From Deltaproteobacteria bacterium (GTDB taxonomy: Bacteria; Desulfobacterota; BSN033; UBA1163), in the NCBI GenBank assembly GCA_016875195.1, contig VGRY01000011.1:1-64000 (forward strand): a DNA stretch of 64,000 nt, written 5' to 3'. Position 1 is the stretch's first letter, and every line of letters begins with the position of its first letter. The notes under the pieces are model-generated. The model saw nothing but the letters and a program-made list of their open reading frames with translations. It searched no databases and was not told the origin of the DNA. Positions 40,364 through 48,784 of the stretch are shown here, one piece after another. The position numbers and the translations under genes were made by a program.

Positions 40364-41902
40364 ATGGTGAGTGTGGACAAGGAACGGATTCTAATCGTCG
40401 ACGATGAACCTCTCGTTCTGGAGATGGTTGCCTCATATGTGAGCCACCTCGGATTTGAGCGGACAACAGCCAGAAATGGCAGGGAGGCATTGGAGCGGTT
40501 AAGAAGTGAACCGGTTACGATTTTAGTCACCGACATCAGGATGCCTGAGATGGATGGATTTGAGTTGATGAAAGCGGTCCGGTCCGAGTTCCCGGATATC
40601 CATATCGTCGCCATGACGGCCCATGGCGCCTCCTATACATTCACCGATGTAGTTGAATGGGGAGCGACGGATTATATCCCCAAACCTTTCTCCCTCGATG
40701 AGATGAGAGCCAAATTAAACAGGGTCGTCCGTGAGAGAGAGCTCCTTCGGGATTTAAAGCAGAAATCCTTGGAACTGGAAAAGGCAAACGAGGATCTAAA
40801 AAGACTCGACAATTTGAAGTCGATCTTCGTCTCAAGCGTTTCGCATGAACTCCGGACCCCATTGACGGTCATCAAAGAATTCATCTCTCTGACGCTCGAA
40901 GGACACGGGGGAACCCTCACCGAAGATCAGAGAGAGTATCTGGGCATCGCCCATAAAAATATTTTGCGTCTGACGAACCTCATCGATACGCTCCTAGACT
41001 TTTCGAGAATCGAGTCCGGCAAAGGACTGCAATTGAAGTTCGAGCCCGCCCGTCTGGTGGAGGTGGTTGAAGACGCATCGATGACTTTATCCCAATCGCT
41101 GGTAGAGAAGAGGATTACCCTTGAAAATGGGCTCGATCCGGATATGCCTCAGGTTCTGATCGATCGGAATCGGCTGGTCGAAGTGTTGATTAACCTGATG
41201 AACAACGGCATTAAGTTTACTCCAGGCGGGGGCAAGATCACGATCGATACAAGAGGGCTGACGGAAACTCGGGATTACCTGAAGATGGTGGTGAGTGATA
41301 CGGGCATTGGGATTCCTCCTGAAGATTTGCCTAAAGTGTTTGACCGATTCTACCAAAGCCATAATACAGGGATTTCCATGGGATCGGGTCTGGGGCTTGC
41401 CATCACCAAAGAGATCATCGAGGGGCACCGGGGAACCATCCAGGCCGAGAGCCGGCTGGGAAGCGGTACAACCTTCATTTTCACCCTTCCCCTACTTGGA
41501 GTGCATAACATCTTTCAACTTCTTATTGAACCAATGCTGGAAGAATCTGCGAAAGACGGAATCCCCTTTTCCATGCTCCGCATCAAGTTCTGGGACCCGA
41601 AGATGAAACGGGAGGTGGTCTTAAGCCACGACTCCTGGGGAAGTGTCAAATATGCACTCCAGAAGATGGTCCGTTCGGTTGATATCGTTATCCCCTTTCC
41701 AAACAGCCTCATCTATCTCTTCTCGTTTATTGACCAGAAGCTGGCCAAGGAGATCGGAGAGAGGGTAGAGGTGAAACTGACCCAGGGAGGATATGTCCCT
41801 AAGGGAACGGAGGTTCAATTTACAACTTACTCCTTCCCTCATGATTGCGAATCAAAAGAAGAATTTTTAAAGGGGTGCCATCAGCTTATCAAGGTGGAAT
41901 AA
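40364..41902 (+). CDS. Hybrid receiver-histidine kinase with degenerate GGDEF-like tail
   Basis: The receiver domain is N-terminal (Asp57 in VTDIRMPEMDG), followed by a coiled coil. HisKA has phospho-acceptor His161 in SSVSHELRTPL. The HATPase domain has NLMNNGIKFT (N box), VSDTGIGIP (G1) and GSGLGLAITK (G2). The last 125 residues after the kinase resemble a GGDEF fold in length and pattern (FSMLRIKFWDP, MVRSVDIVIPFPNSLIYLF), but the GGDEF signature itself is absent. No transmembrane segment is present. It would take in phosphate from another kinase and pass it on; no output regulator is adjacent. Confidence 0.82.
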   Translation: MVSVDKERILIVDDEPLVLEMVASYVSHLGFERTTARNGREALERLRSEPVTILVTDIRMPEMDGFELMKAVRSEFPDIHIVAMTAHGASYTFTDVVEWGATDYIPKPFSLDEMRAKLNRVVRERELLRDLKQKSLELEKANEDLKRLDNLKSIFVSSVSHELRTPLTVIKEFISLTLEGHGGTLTEDQREYLGIAHKNILRLTNLIDTLLDFSRIESGKGLQLKFEPARLVEVVEDASMTLSQSLVEKRITLENGLDPDMPQVLIDRNRLVEVLINLMNNGIKFTPGGGKITIDTRGLTETRDYLKMVVSDTGIGIPPEDLPKVFDRFYQSHNTGISMGSGLGLAITKEIIEGHRGTIQAESRLGSGTTFIFTLPLLGVHNIFQLLIEPMLEESAKDGIPFSMLRIKFWDPKMKREVVLSHDSWGSVKYALQKMVRSVDIVIPFPNSLIYLFSFIDQKLAKEIGERVEVKLTQGGYVPKGTEVQFTTYSFPHDCESKEEFLKGCHQLIKVE

Positions 41903-41925
41903 ACCCCTTCAAAAGAACTTTGGTC

Positions 41926-41974
41926 TAACCCCACCTCCCCTCCCCTTAGATTAAGGGGAGGTAGGGAGGGGTTA
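41926..41974. repeat. CCCCTTA/TAAGGGG palindrome, copy 3
   Basis: TAACCCCACCTCCCCTCCCC pairs with GGGGAGGTAGGGAGGGGTTA across TTAGATTAA. It lies after the hybrid kinase gene. Confidence 0.75.
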
Positions 41975-42020
41975 ATAGCGGGATAAGGAAGTTACATCTA
42001 CAGGGAGTGGCTATCCTATT

Positions 42021-42305
42021 ATGAAAATGTTATTGGCAATCTGTGTCTTACTTGCCATCGCAATGGCCTGTGATGGCAAACCTTCCTCCTCGCAGGGGAA
42101 GTCTGAAACTTTACCCGTTCAGAAAGTGACCATCGAAAAAGAGAAGATTCAGAAGGAAGAACCTCTTCCTCCCGATGTGAAAATCAAGTTGAAACGGGAT
42201 GGGAAGGATAACTATTCCTGGGAACTGAGCGGTTCGGATGTAAACGAGGTCCTCAAGATCAATGAAAAACTGAGAAAACAGTTGGGCGGAGAACAGCATA
42301 AATAG
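42021..42305 (+). CDS. Small lipoprotein
   Basis: The N-terminus MKMLLAICVLLAIAMAC has a lipobox (AMAC), giving a lipid-anchored mature chain of about 78 residues rich in Lys and Glu. NYSWELSGSDVNEVLKINEKL is the only ordered-looking part. No family is recognised. It precedes a small membrane protein gene and DUF192; shared transcription is possible, although a repeat lies between. Confidence 0.5.
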   Translation: MKMLLAICVLLAIAMACDGKPSSSQGKSETLPVQKVTIEKEKIQKEEPLPPDVKIKLKRDGKDNYSWELSGSDVNEVLKINEKLRKQLGGEQHK

Positions 42306-42307
42306 CA

Positions 42308-42380
42308 ACGGATTGATGGTTTATTGGGTTTTTTGGGTTCATTGGGTTATAGTGTTAACCCAACAACTCAAACAACTAAT
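42308..42380. repeat. TTGGGTT / AACCCAA palindrome
   Basis: GGTTTATTGGGTTTTTTGGG on the left is followed by TTAACCCAACAACTCAAAC on the right. It is a low-complexity inverted repeat between two small genes. Confidence 0.5.
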
Positions 42381-42400
42381 AATCTTATGTAGGTGAAATG

Positions 42401-42631
42401 ATGGAAGCATATTTTGAACAGATCTTTAAGGATCTTCCCTTTGGGCTGGGCATTGCCATACTCATCTTTTTGGGAATCCTCCTGATCATCTGGCTTCTCC
42501 TCCCCCTCTGGGTGTTATTCATCCAATGGAACACTGGAAAAATCAGAGATGAGATCCGGAGGCTTGCCGATCAGCTCGAAAGCAGGGAGGGGAACGGAAG
42601 GGATAAACATGTCTCTGGGCCGAAGGATTAA
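42401..42631 (+). CDS. Small single-pass membrane protein
   Basis: A 76-residue protein with a long hydrophobic segment (GIAILIFLGILLIIWLLLPL) and a C-terminal amphipathic helix (GKIRDEIRRLADQLE). The signal-anchor topology suggests an inner-membrane protein with a cytoplasmic tail. AGGTG precedes the start; ATG 42398 and 42401 are both possible. Its 3' end overlaps the start of the DUF192 gene, implying coupled translation. The function is unknown. Confidence 0.5.
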   Translation: MEAYFEQIFKDLPFGLGIAILIFLGILLIIWLLLPLWVLFIQWNTGKIRDEIRRLADQLESREGNGRDKHVSGPKD

Positions 42632-43043
42632 AACGGTCCTCGTTTTCTTTCTGCTTCTCCCGATCTCCCTGGCCTATTCCCAAAACCTCCCCAAGATTCC
42701 CTTATACATCAAAGATAAAGAGATTCGAGTGGAGGTGGCCAGGACCCCTGGGGAGAGGGCTGAGGGATTGATGAATAGAAAGCATTTAGGGAAGGAAGAC
42801 GGGATGTTTTTTATCTTTGAGGAGGAGGGGTATCACAGTTTCTGGATGAAGAATACTTTGATTCCACTCAGCATTGCCTTCATCGACAAAGAAGGCCGGA
42901 TTGTGAAGATCACAGATATGAAACCCCTGACCCTCGATTCCCATCCCCCACCAAGGCCAGTTCTTTATGCCCTGGAGATGAATCAAGGGTGGTTCTCTAA
43001 GAATGGGATCAAGGCAGGAGATGTGGTGAGGTTCTCTAAATAG
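42609..43043 (+). CDS. Exported DUF192 protein
   Basis: A signal peptide (VLVFFLLLPISLAYS) precedes a DUF192 domain. The family text includes EVARTPGERAEGLMNRK, GMFFIFEEEGYHSFWMKNT and PLSIAFIDKEGRI. DUF192 proteins are small beta-barrels, periplasmic or secreted, of unknown biochemical role. ATG 42609 lies inside the preceding gene; the track's 42549 start adds 20 residues read out of frame from it. Length (144 residues) is typical. Confidence 0.8.
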   Translation: MSLGRRIKTVLVFFLLLPISLAYSQNLPKIPLYIKDKEIRVEVARTPGERAEGLMNRKHLGKEDGMFFIFEEEGYHSFWMKNTLIPLSIAFIDKEGRIVKITDMKPLTLDSHPPPRPVLYALEMNQGWFSKNGIKAGDVVRFSK

Positions 43044-43060
43044 TTCGGAAAAAAAGTTTT

Positions 43061-43132
43061 GAGTTCGGAGTTCAGGGTTCGGAGTAAAAAATAAATCTAA
43101 AACTCCGAACTACGAACTCATTGCTCCGAACT
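43061..43132. repeat. TTCGGAGTT / AACTCCGAA palindrome
   Basis: GAGTTCGGAGTTCAGGGTTCGG pairs degenerately with CTCCGAACTACGAACTC and GCTCCGAAC. It is the same family as 243-380. It separates the convergent DUF192 and PurF genes. Confidence 0.7.
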
Positions 43133-44531
43133 AGGCCGTATCGTAATTCCCGATCCAGCAGTAGAGGCAGAGTTTTTCACGGGGCAGCCCGATTGCTTCT
43201 ACCATATCTTCAATTTTTTGATATTTCAATGTAGTCACTCCCAGTTCCTTCCCAATCCAATCCACCATCCGTTTATATTTTTTTGATCCCTGGTCAATAT
43301 ATTCCCTGACATCTTCGATCTCTTTTCCCTCGAGAGCCTGGATTGCCTTTCGTGCGGCCAGTTCATCAATGGAGCGGGTTGAAAGTGCGAACCGACAGGG
43401 AAACATCAGAGGAGGACAGGCGGGTCGAATATGAACTTCCTTGGCTCCACACTCCTTAAGTTTTTTAATCGTGAAGTTCTTCAATTGGGTTCCCCTGACG
43501 ATGGAGTCTTCACAGAGGACAATCCGATTTCCACAGATCACTTCTTTGACGGGGATGAGTTTCATCGTTGCCACGAGGTCGCGAATTTCTTGAGAAGGAG
43601 GAGTATAACTTCTTCCATATCCGGGCGTATATTTGACTAGTGGCCTTCGATAGGGAAGTCCGGATTCCATTGCATACCCGATGGCATGACCCACGCCTGA
43701 ATCAGGAACGCCCGCCACCAAGTCTGCTTTGATGTTATCCCCTTTGGCCAGAGATCTACCGCATCGCTCTCTGACCAGCTCCACGCTGATGCCTTCGTAA
43801 CTCGAAGCAGGGTAACCGGTATAGATCCACAGGAAGGAGCAGATCTGATTTTTATTTTGCCCAAGGGCTTTTTCTTCTAATCCAGATTTCCCCATGAAGA
43901 TGACCTCACCCGGGTCGAGATACTTTTTGATTCGAAAACCTAAATTCAAAAAGGAACAGGTTTCTGTGGCGATCGCGTACTCTCCATTTTTTTCTCCGAC
44001 CACCAGAGGGGTTCGACCCAAGCGATCCCGGGCCGCGTAGATCCCTTCTTTTTTCAGAAGGAGAATGGAAGCAGAGCCTTTAATCCGGTCATAGACCCCT
44101 TCTATTCCTTCAAGGAGGGTGCGGCCCCGGGTGATGAGTTTGGCGACCAATTCAACGGAGTTCATCCCGCCATGCGACATCTCGCCGAAGGTCTCCCCTT
44201 CTTTGAGAAGTTCTGAGCCCAATTCTTCGACATTCTCTATCAATCCGGCTACGACAATAGCAAACGTGCCGAACTTGGATCCGATGATCAAAGGCTGGGG
44301 ATCCCGATCGCTGATCACTCCAATGCCGATGCGTCCTTTCATTTCTTTATACTCATCGAAGAATTTCGACTTAAATTGTGATTTGCTGATATCATGGATG
44401 GAACGGTAGAACCGCTTTCCAAAAACGGCCATGCCTCCGTATTCTGTCCCCATATGGGAATGATAATCGATTCCGTAAAGCAACATGTCCGCGCAGTTCT
44501 TTTTTGATACGATTCCAAAAATGCCGCTCAT
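43131..44531 (-). CDS. purF: PurF-like amidophosphoribosyltransferase with Ser in place of nucleophile Cys
   Basis: The protein has an N-terminal Ntn-type glutaminase domain and a C-terminal phosphoribosyltransferase domain with the PRPP loop VLCEDSIVRGTQ. In PurF the mature N-terminal residue is Cys (MCGIFGI). Here the start reads MSGIFGIVSKKNC, so the nucleophile position is Ser. AAGGAGGATCT directly precedes ATG 44531, which makes the start secure; the track's 15-residue extension is not supported. Other family blocks (LGRTPLVVGEKN, LVAGVPDSGVGHAIGYA) are intact. It may use ammonia or be a divergent paralog; nearby Cys at residue 13 is an alternative nucleophile only if the end is trimmed. 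Confidence 0.8.
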   Translation of the reverse strand: MSGIFGIVSKKNCADMLLYGIDYHSHMGTEYGGMAVFGKRFYRSIHDISKSQFKSKFFDEYKEMKGRIGIGVISDRDPQPLIIGSKFGTFAIVVAGLIENVEELGSELLKEGETFGEMSHGGMNSVELVAKLITRGRTLLEGIEGVYDRIKGSASILLLKKEGIYAARDRLGRTPLVVGEKNGEYAIATETCSFLNLGFRIKKYLDPGEVIFMGKSGLEEKALGQNKNQICSFLWIYTGYPASSYEGISVELVRERCGRSLAKGDNIKADLVAGVPDSGVGHAIGYAMESGLPYRRPLVKYTPGYGRSYTPPSQEIRDLVATMKLIPVKEVICGNRIVLCEDSIVRGTQLKNFTIKKLKECGAKEVHIRPACPPLMFPCRFALSTRSIDELAARKAIQALEGKEIEDVREYIDQGSKKYKRMVDWIGKELGVTTLKYQKIEDMVEAIGLPREKLCLYCWIGNYDTA

Positions 44532-44621
44532 AGATCCTCCTTCATCCAATTTTGCTTTAACCCAATAACAAAGCAATACTGCATTGTCAATACAATTCGG
44601 GGCCCCTGTAACAGCGAGGCA

Positions 44622-45053
44622 TTATGAGATCGGGATCCATTGCATGATGATGGCGTCTTCGTTCCCGTAATAATTTTTGGAGATACCGATCTTCTCGAAT
44701 CCCAAATGTGAGTAAAAGACTTGCGCCCCGAGATTGCTTCTCCTTACCTCCACCTGTAATCTTTTTAAATCAGGGATCTCCATCGCCTTTTGGAGAAGCT
44801 CTTTCCCGATCCCCTTTCTTCTCTGCGAGGGAAGAACGGCGATAGAAATGATGCGCCCCTCCGGAATGAAGATGATGTAGCCCCAAACCTGATTCCTCTG
44901 ATCAGCGGAGGTTTCTGTATAGACGAGAAACGTTTCAGGGCAGAAGGAATGGAGCTCGATGAAGGTCATCCGGTCGTAGGGAGATTTCGGGAAGGATTCC
45001 TGTTCGATTTTAAGAATGGCGTCTAAGTCTGATAGAGAGAAAGGCCTAATCAT
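44622..45053 (-). CDS. rimI: GNAT N-acetyltransferase (RimI-like)
   Basis: The acetyl-CoA loop is ISIAVLPSQRRKGIGKELL with the RxxGxG/A motif. RLQVEVRRSNLGAQVFYSHLGFE is the RimI-type C-terminal block. The protein is 143 residues. RimI acetylates the N-terminus of ribosomal protein S18. The ATG at 45053 shares its A with the stop codon of the upstream gene (TGATG), giving tight coupling to the UbiE/MenG gene. Substrate is inferred from family. Confidence 0.78.
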   Translation of the reverse strand: MIRPFSLSDLDAILKIEQESFPKSPYDRMTFIELHSFCPETFLVYTETSADQRNQVWGYIIFIPEGRIISIAVLPSQRRKGIGKELLQKAMEIPDLKRLQVEVRRSNLGAQVFYSHLGFEKIGISKNYYGNEDAIIMQWIPIS

Positions 45054-45766
45054 CAATCTTTCTTTATTCCAGAAATGATGGAAGCAACCCCTCCTGTCAA
45101 CGGTCGGGAAAAGACATTTGCCAATCCAGATTTCCTCATCAATCCTTCATATTCTTCAGCATATCGAAAATGAAGGACAGACTCAGGAAGATAGGCATAG
45201 GCCCCTCTGTCGCCGGAGATCCATCCGCCAATCCATGGAAGAATCTTTTTAAAATAAATTGGATAGAGCCTTTTCATCACCCCCTTCTGCGGGAAGGTAA
45301 ATTCAAGGATCACAACCCTGCCACCCGGCCTGACGACACGGACCATTTCCGAGACAGCTTGTTCCTTCTCCACAATATTTCTTAAACCGAAGGCGATCAT
45401 TACACCATTGAAGGAGTTCTTCCGGAAGGGGAGGGACAGGGCATCTCCAAGACCAATGGCAACTTTCTGGAGAAGTCCTTTTTCCGAAAGTTTTTCGTGG
45501 GCTCTCCTGATCATCGGTTCCGAGAAGTCAAACCCGAAGACCTTTCTTCCGTGATTCTCCTGTTGAATCATTTCTATCGCCACATCTCCTGTGCCCGTGG
45601 CAATATCGAGCATCCAGCCATTGGCCCCCTTGAATTCACGGACCGCCATCTTTCTCCAGTAGACATCTCTCCTCATGCTGAGAAGGTGATTGAGAAGGTC
45701 ATAAGTGGGAGCGATATTGTTAAAGAGGTTTCGAATGGATTCAGGATGCAGTGAGTAGGTTTTCAT
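45053..45766 (-). CDS. ubiE: UbiE/MenG quinone C-methyltransferase
   Basis: It methylates the demethylmenaquinone or demethoxy-ubiquinol ring. The AdoMet motif is MLDIATGTGDVAIEM. The UbiE/COQ5 signature appears as YDLLNHLLSMRRDVYWR and ALSLPFRKNSFNGVMIAFGLRN, and the C-terminal block as YLPESVLHFRYAEEY. At 237 residues it is normal. In an anaerobe the product is most likely menaquinone (MenG). Its coupling with rimI looks fortuitous. Confidence 0.9.
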   Translation of the reverse strand: MKTYSLHPESIRNLFNNIAPTYDLLNHLLSMRRDVYWRKMAVREFKGANGWMLDIATGTGDVAIEMIQQENHGRKVFGFDFSEPMIRRAHEKLSEKGLLQKVAIGLGDALSLPFRKNSFNGVMIAFGLRNIVEKEQAVSEMVRVVRPGGRVVILEFTFPQKGVMKRLYPIYFKKILPWIGGWISGDRGAYAYLPESVLHFRYAEEYEGLMRKSGLANVFSRPLTGGVASIISGIKKD

Positions 45767-45843
45767 TTGGGAAGATTATAGCAGAAGAGACTCGGTACAG
45801 GCAATTGACATCTCCCTCTGTTAAAAGTAGAATATTTAAAATT

Positions 45844-46722
45844 ATGAAAACGAGAGTAACAAACTTGATCCTCCTCATTGTTTTAATTCTCTTTGTTACC
45901 CCGTGTTATGGAGAGATGTATAAATGGGTGGATGAGAAGGGGACACTCCATTTCGCTGACGACCTTTCAAAAGTTCCCGAGAAATACCGCCCCGATGCTG
46001 AGTTGCGGAAGCCTCCCAAAGAGATGAAGGAGGTTTCTGTGCCGGAGGCTCAGGAGAAACCCAAAACCGTTCCGGGTATGACCTCTCCTCCAGTCAAAAC
46101 CGAAGCTGCAGGATATGAAGTGCCGCTTTTCAGACGACATGAGCTGTGGCTTACGGAAGTTGTGTTGAACGGAAGCGCCAAGCATTATTTTATTGTGGAT
46201 ACAGGGGCAAGCTTTACCCTCATCAGCCGACAGATCGCCAATGAGCTTGGGATCCCTATTAACGATACGACCCCTTTTATTCGTGTTGCGAGTGTGAGCG
46301 ATGTGATGCTCACCCCGTTGGTGACGTTAAGGTCCATACGGGTGGGAAAAGCAGAAGTTGAAAATGTCGACACCCTCGTTTATAGCATGCCATCCTATCA
46401 GGGCCTATTAGGAAATTCATTCCTTAACAAGTTCAAGGTGGTGCTCGATTCCATCAACGGAAAGATGACTCTTTATTCGATGCAGGGAACACCCTCTCCG
46501 GACCGGCCGGGAGGATTCAGCAGGGATTACTGGATCGGTCAATTCAAGTTTTATAACCGGAACCTCGAAGAATTGAGAAGGCTCAAGGCCAGTTATGAAG
46601 GCCGCGGATCACAAGCAGAACTGAACCGGATCAATAATGCAATCCGGTATTTTGAAGGTCAACTGAGCGAATTAGAACGGAAAGCCTCCTTCGCAGGGGT
46701 GCCCAGGAATTGGAGAGAATAA
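45844..46722 (+). CDS. Exported DUF4124-retropepsin-like aspartic protease
   Basis: A signal peptide (LILLIVLILFVTPCYG) is followed by a DUF4124 segment (MYKWVDEKGTLHFADDLSKVP, about 28-65). A retropepsin-type domain comes next (about 110-225) with the active-site FIVDTGASFTLIS and a later LLGNSFLNKF hydrophobic loop. The C-terminus is a coiled coil (LEELRRLKASYEGRG). Clan AA enzymes of this kind are membrane-linked or periplasmic proteases that dimerise. ATG 45844 gives the clean signal peptide; the track's first 31 residues are not supported. Confidence 0.78.
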   Translation: MKTRVTNLILLIVLILFVTPCYGEMYKWVDEKGTLHFADDLSKVPEKYRPDAELRKPPKEMKEVSVPEAQEKPKTVPGMTSPPVKTEAAGYEVPLFRRHELWLTEVVLNGSAKHYFIVDTGASFTLISRQIANELGIPINDTTPFIRVASVSDVMLTPLVTLRSIRVGKAEVENVDTLVYSMPSYQGLLGNSFLNKFKVVLDSINGKMTLYSMQGTPSPDRPGGFSRDYWIGQFKFYNRNLEELRRLKASYEGRGSQAELNRINNAIRYFEGQLSELERKASFAGVPRNWRE

Positions 46723-46749
46723 CACCACTGTTATACAATGGAAACATTA

Positions 46750-46866
46750 AAATTCGAAGCACGAAATTCGAAACAAACACGAATGTCCAAAATCTGAATG
46801 TTTTAAACAAAAAGATTTTTGAATTTTGGAATTGTTTCGAACTTCGATATTCGGATTTCGGATTTG
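46750..46866. repeat. TTCGAATTTCGTGCTTCGGATTT repeat, copy 3
   Basis: AATTCGAAGCACGAAATTCG on the left, TTTCGAACTTCGATATTCGG on the right. Same family as 11702 and 22985. Confidence 0.75.
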
Positions 46867-46882
46867 CCTGGCGAAGCCAGGA

Positions 46883-47437
46883 TCATGGTGTATACAGCAC
46901 CACCAGGAGTTTAGCCTCTTCATTTCCCAGATTGCGAAGCTTATGGGGAATGCCCGAATCGAAATGGAGGGTTCCGGCTTTTTTGAGACGATTCTGATTT
47001 TCTCCGACCCTCACCTCCACCTCTCCTTTTAAGACATAGATGAATTCTTCCCCTTCATGGCGGTAATCCACCATCCGATGGTCCTGCTTTGGGTCGATGG
47101 TGACGAGGAAGGCCTTCATGTGTTTCGTCTCTGCATCCGGAGTGAGCGTTTTGTAGGAGTAAGCCTGAGTCCGTTTGTAAAAACGCTCACTTCTCTTTTT
47201 AGCCAGAGCTTCCTGTTCTTCAGCAGAAAGAAAAGAGCCAGAGTCCATTGAAAGGGCTTTCGATATCTGGATGACCGCAGACACAGGAGGGATGATCTTC
47301 CCTTCTTCGATATCCCGGAGATAGCGGTGTGAAAGTCCGGTTTTGTTGGCGAGATTTTCGAAAGAAATTTTCCTGAGTGTCCTCAGTTGTTTCATTTTTG
47401 CCCCAAATGATTTTTCATCTACCTTCTTCGTGGCCAT
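46883..47437 (-). CDS. XRE-family regulator with C-terminal cupin
   Basis: The N-terminal HTH (about 10-65; KMKQLRTLRKISFENLANKTG, YLRDIEEGKIIPP) is joined to a cupin barrel (about 105-182; DYRHEGEEFIYVLKGEVEV, LHFDSGIPHKLRNLG). Such proteins sense a small metabolite in the cupin and repress or activate nearby genes. Upstream is a good promoter and a TCTCA-A-TGAGA palindrome, suggesting self-regulation. The metal-binding His/Glu of the cupin (HEGEE, H of IPHK) are present. Confidence 0.85.
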   Translation of the reverse strand: MATKKVDEKSFGAKMKQLRTLRKISFENLANKTGLSHRYLRDIEEGKIIPPVSAVIQISKALSMDSGSFLSAEEQEALAKKRSERFYKRTQAYSYKTLTPDAETKHMKAFLVTIDPKQDHRMVDYRHEGEEFIYVLKGEVEVRVGENQNRLKKAGTLHFDSGIPHKLRNLGNEEAKLLVVLYTP

Positions 47438-47452
47438 ACTGCCTCCCTATTG

Positions 47453-47463
47453 TCTCAATGAGA
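47453..47463. promoter_or_regulatory. Possible operator TCTCA-A-TGAGA
   Basis: This 11-bp palindrome lies just downstream of the expected transcription start of the XRE-cupin gene, in the position of a repressor roadblock. Confidence 0.35.
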
Positions 47464-47474
47464 TATATGTCTAT

Positions 47475-47502
47475 ATTATATTGTCAATTAAATATTTTTC
47501 AA
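47475..47502 (-). promoter_or_regulatory. Sigma-70 promoter of the XRE-cupin gene
   Basis: On the minus strand TTGAAA (47497-47502), a 16-nt spacer and a perfect TATAAT (47475-47480) precede the start at 47437. Confidence 0.55.
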
Positions 47503-47587
47503 TAGATATTTTGAACGTACCATCCGTTTTTCAAATTACCCTTTAGCTTCTCTCCGTTTCATTATATAATACTACAAGAGGTTGAAC

Positions 47588-47839
47588 ATGGCGGAATGGG
47601 TAAAAGCAGGAGTGGTTGAGAATCGCTTTGAGGGGGATAGGATTTCTCAGTCCTTGAGTGAGGCAGGCATTCCATTTATGGTGAAATCATTTCTGGACAC
47701 CGCTTACAATGGGCTCTATGTTCCTCAAAAAGGATGGGGAGTGGTGATGGTTCCAGAAGAATTTAAAGAACAGACCGAAAAGATCGTCAATGATATAAGA
47801 AAATCTTTTGAGAAGGAGGGGAAAGATGAAACTGAATAG
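47588..47839 (+). CDS. DUF2007-like small protein
   Basis: This 83-residue protein begins MAEWVKAGVVENRFEGDRIS and continues SLSEAGIPFMVKSF and WGVVMVPEEFKEQTEKIV, the pattern of the DUF2007 'putative signal transducing' family: a small ferredoxin-like fold that follows the interdomain text EAxxIxxxL. AGAGG precedes ATG 47588. Its 3' end overlaps the following rubrerythrin-like gene by 14 nt, implying an operon. Confidence 0.6.
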   Translation: MAEWVKAGVVENRFEGDRISQSLSEAGIPFMVKSFLDTAYNGLYVPQKGWGVVMVPEEFKEQTEKIVNDIRKSFEKEGKDETE

Positions 47840-48275
47840 CTTAGAAGACATTTTACGATTTGCCATCCGAAAGGAGGCGGATGCGGCAACGGCCTATTGG
47901 ATCGCCGCAGACAGGGCAAACCCAGGGGTCAAGAAATTTTTTGAGGAGTTGGCTGAAGAAGAGGAAAGGCATAGGGATCGGCTTGAGAAGTTCGATGTGA
48001 AAAAAATCGGTCGAATGAAATTGAAAGAGACCAAAGAAATAGGGATCAGTGAAAGAATAGATGATATCCCCTTTGGCCCGGAATTGACTTATGATCAGAT
48101 TCTTCGGGTGGCGATTAAGAATGAGGAGAAGTCCCAGAAGCTCTATACCTCCACTGCAAAACTGGTCACGGATTCAAATCTGAAAAAATTATTGTTGATC
48201 CTGGCGCAGGAAGAGTCCACCCATAAAGCGAGGCTGGAGAAGATTTATGACGAAGAGATTTTGACAGAGTTCTAA
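47826..48275 (+). CDS. Rubrerythrin/ferritin-like di-iron protein
   Basis: Two Glu-rich helix pairs carry the diiron ligands: RKEADAATAYWIAA and ELAEEEERHRDRLEKF in the first half, then IKNEEKSQKLYTSTA and LAQEESTHKARLEKIYDEE in the second. No rubredoxin domain is present, so it is the short rubrerythrin-like type. Roles in oxygen or peroxide protection or iron handling are likely in an anaerobe. GGAGG lies before ATG 47826; the track's 47808 start is upstream of that RBS. Confidence 0.8.
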   Translation: MKLNSLEDILRFAIRKEADAATAYWIAADRANPGVKKFFEELAEEEERHRDRLEKFDVKKIGRMKLKETKEIGISERIDDIPFGPELTYDQILRVAIKNEEKSQKLYTSTAKLVTDSNLKKLLLILAQEESTHKARLEKIYDEEILTEF

Positions 48276-48284
48276 ATTAGAATA

Positions 48285-48385
48285 TAGGTTAAGGCTCAGG
48301 CTGAGGTTAAGGCAAAGGCAATGGCAATGGCTTAATGTGTTTGTTGTATTAGTCTTGACCTCAACCTTGGCCTCAACCTTTGTTT
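48285..48385. repeat. GGTTAAGGC / GCCTCAACC palindrome
   Basis: The left arm (GGTTAAGGCTCAGGCTGAGG) and right arm (CCTCAACCTTGGCCTCAACC) are complementary in degenerate form. Same family as 22695. Confidence 0.65.
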
Positions 48386-48397
48386 TAGGGGCTTGGG

Positions 48398-48784
48398 ATG
48401 ATACCTGGACTGACGGGAAAAGCTGAGATGATGGTAAGAGAAGGGGATCTGGTCAGCCATTTGGGGGAGATCGATGTCGATGTTCTCTCAACTCCAAGAC
48501 TGATTCAACTGATGGAGGAAGCGGCCGTCAATGCTATTCGGGATATGATCCCTTCCGACCAGTTGAGTCTGGGAACCCAGATTAATATCAAACACATCTC
48601 CGCTACCCCTCTCGGGATGAAAGTGACAGGCCATGCCATCCTGAAGGAGATCCAGAAGAATCGACTCCTCTTTCTAGTGGATGCCTATGATGAGAGGGAG
48701 AAGGTGGCTGAAGGAGAACATGAGCGGGTTCTCGTTTCAAAAGAACAGTTTAACCAGAAGGTAGAAAAGAAGAGGTCAGGGTGA
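48398..48784 (+). CDS. FlK-like acyl-CoA thioesterase
   Basis: A single hot-dog domain of 128 residues: SHLGEIDVDVLSTPRLIQLMEEAA, then SLGTQINIKHISATPLGMKVTG and AEGEHERVLV. The text matches the fluoroacetyl-CoA thioesterase (FlK) branch, with the Glu of MEEA and the His of IKHISATP in the expected places. These proteins hydrolyse acyl-CoA thioesters. ATG 48398 follows a GGGGCTTGGG region without a strong RBS. It overlaps the archease gene by 4 nt, suggesting coupled translation. Confidence 0.75.
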   Translation: MIPGLTGKAEMMVREGDLVSHLGEIDVDVLSTPRLIQLMEEAAVNAIRDMIPSDQLSLGTQINIKHISATPLGMKVTGHAILKEIQKNRLLFLVDAYDEREKVAEGEHERVLVSKEQFNQKVEKKRSG

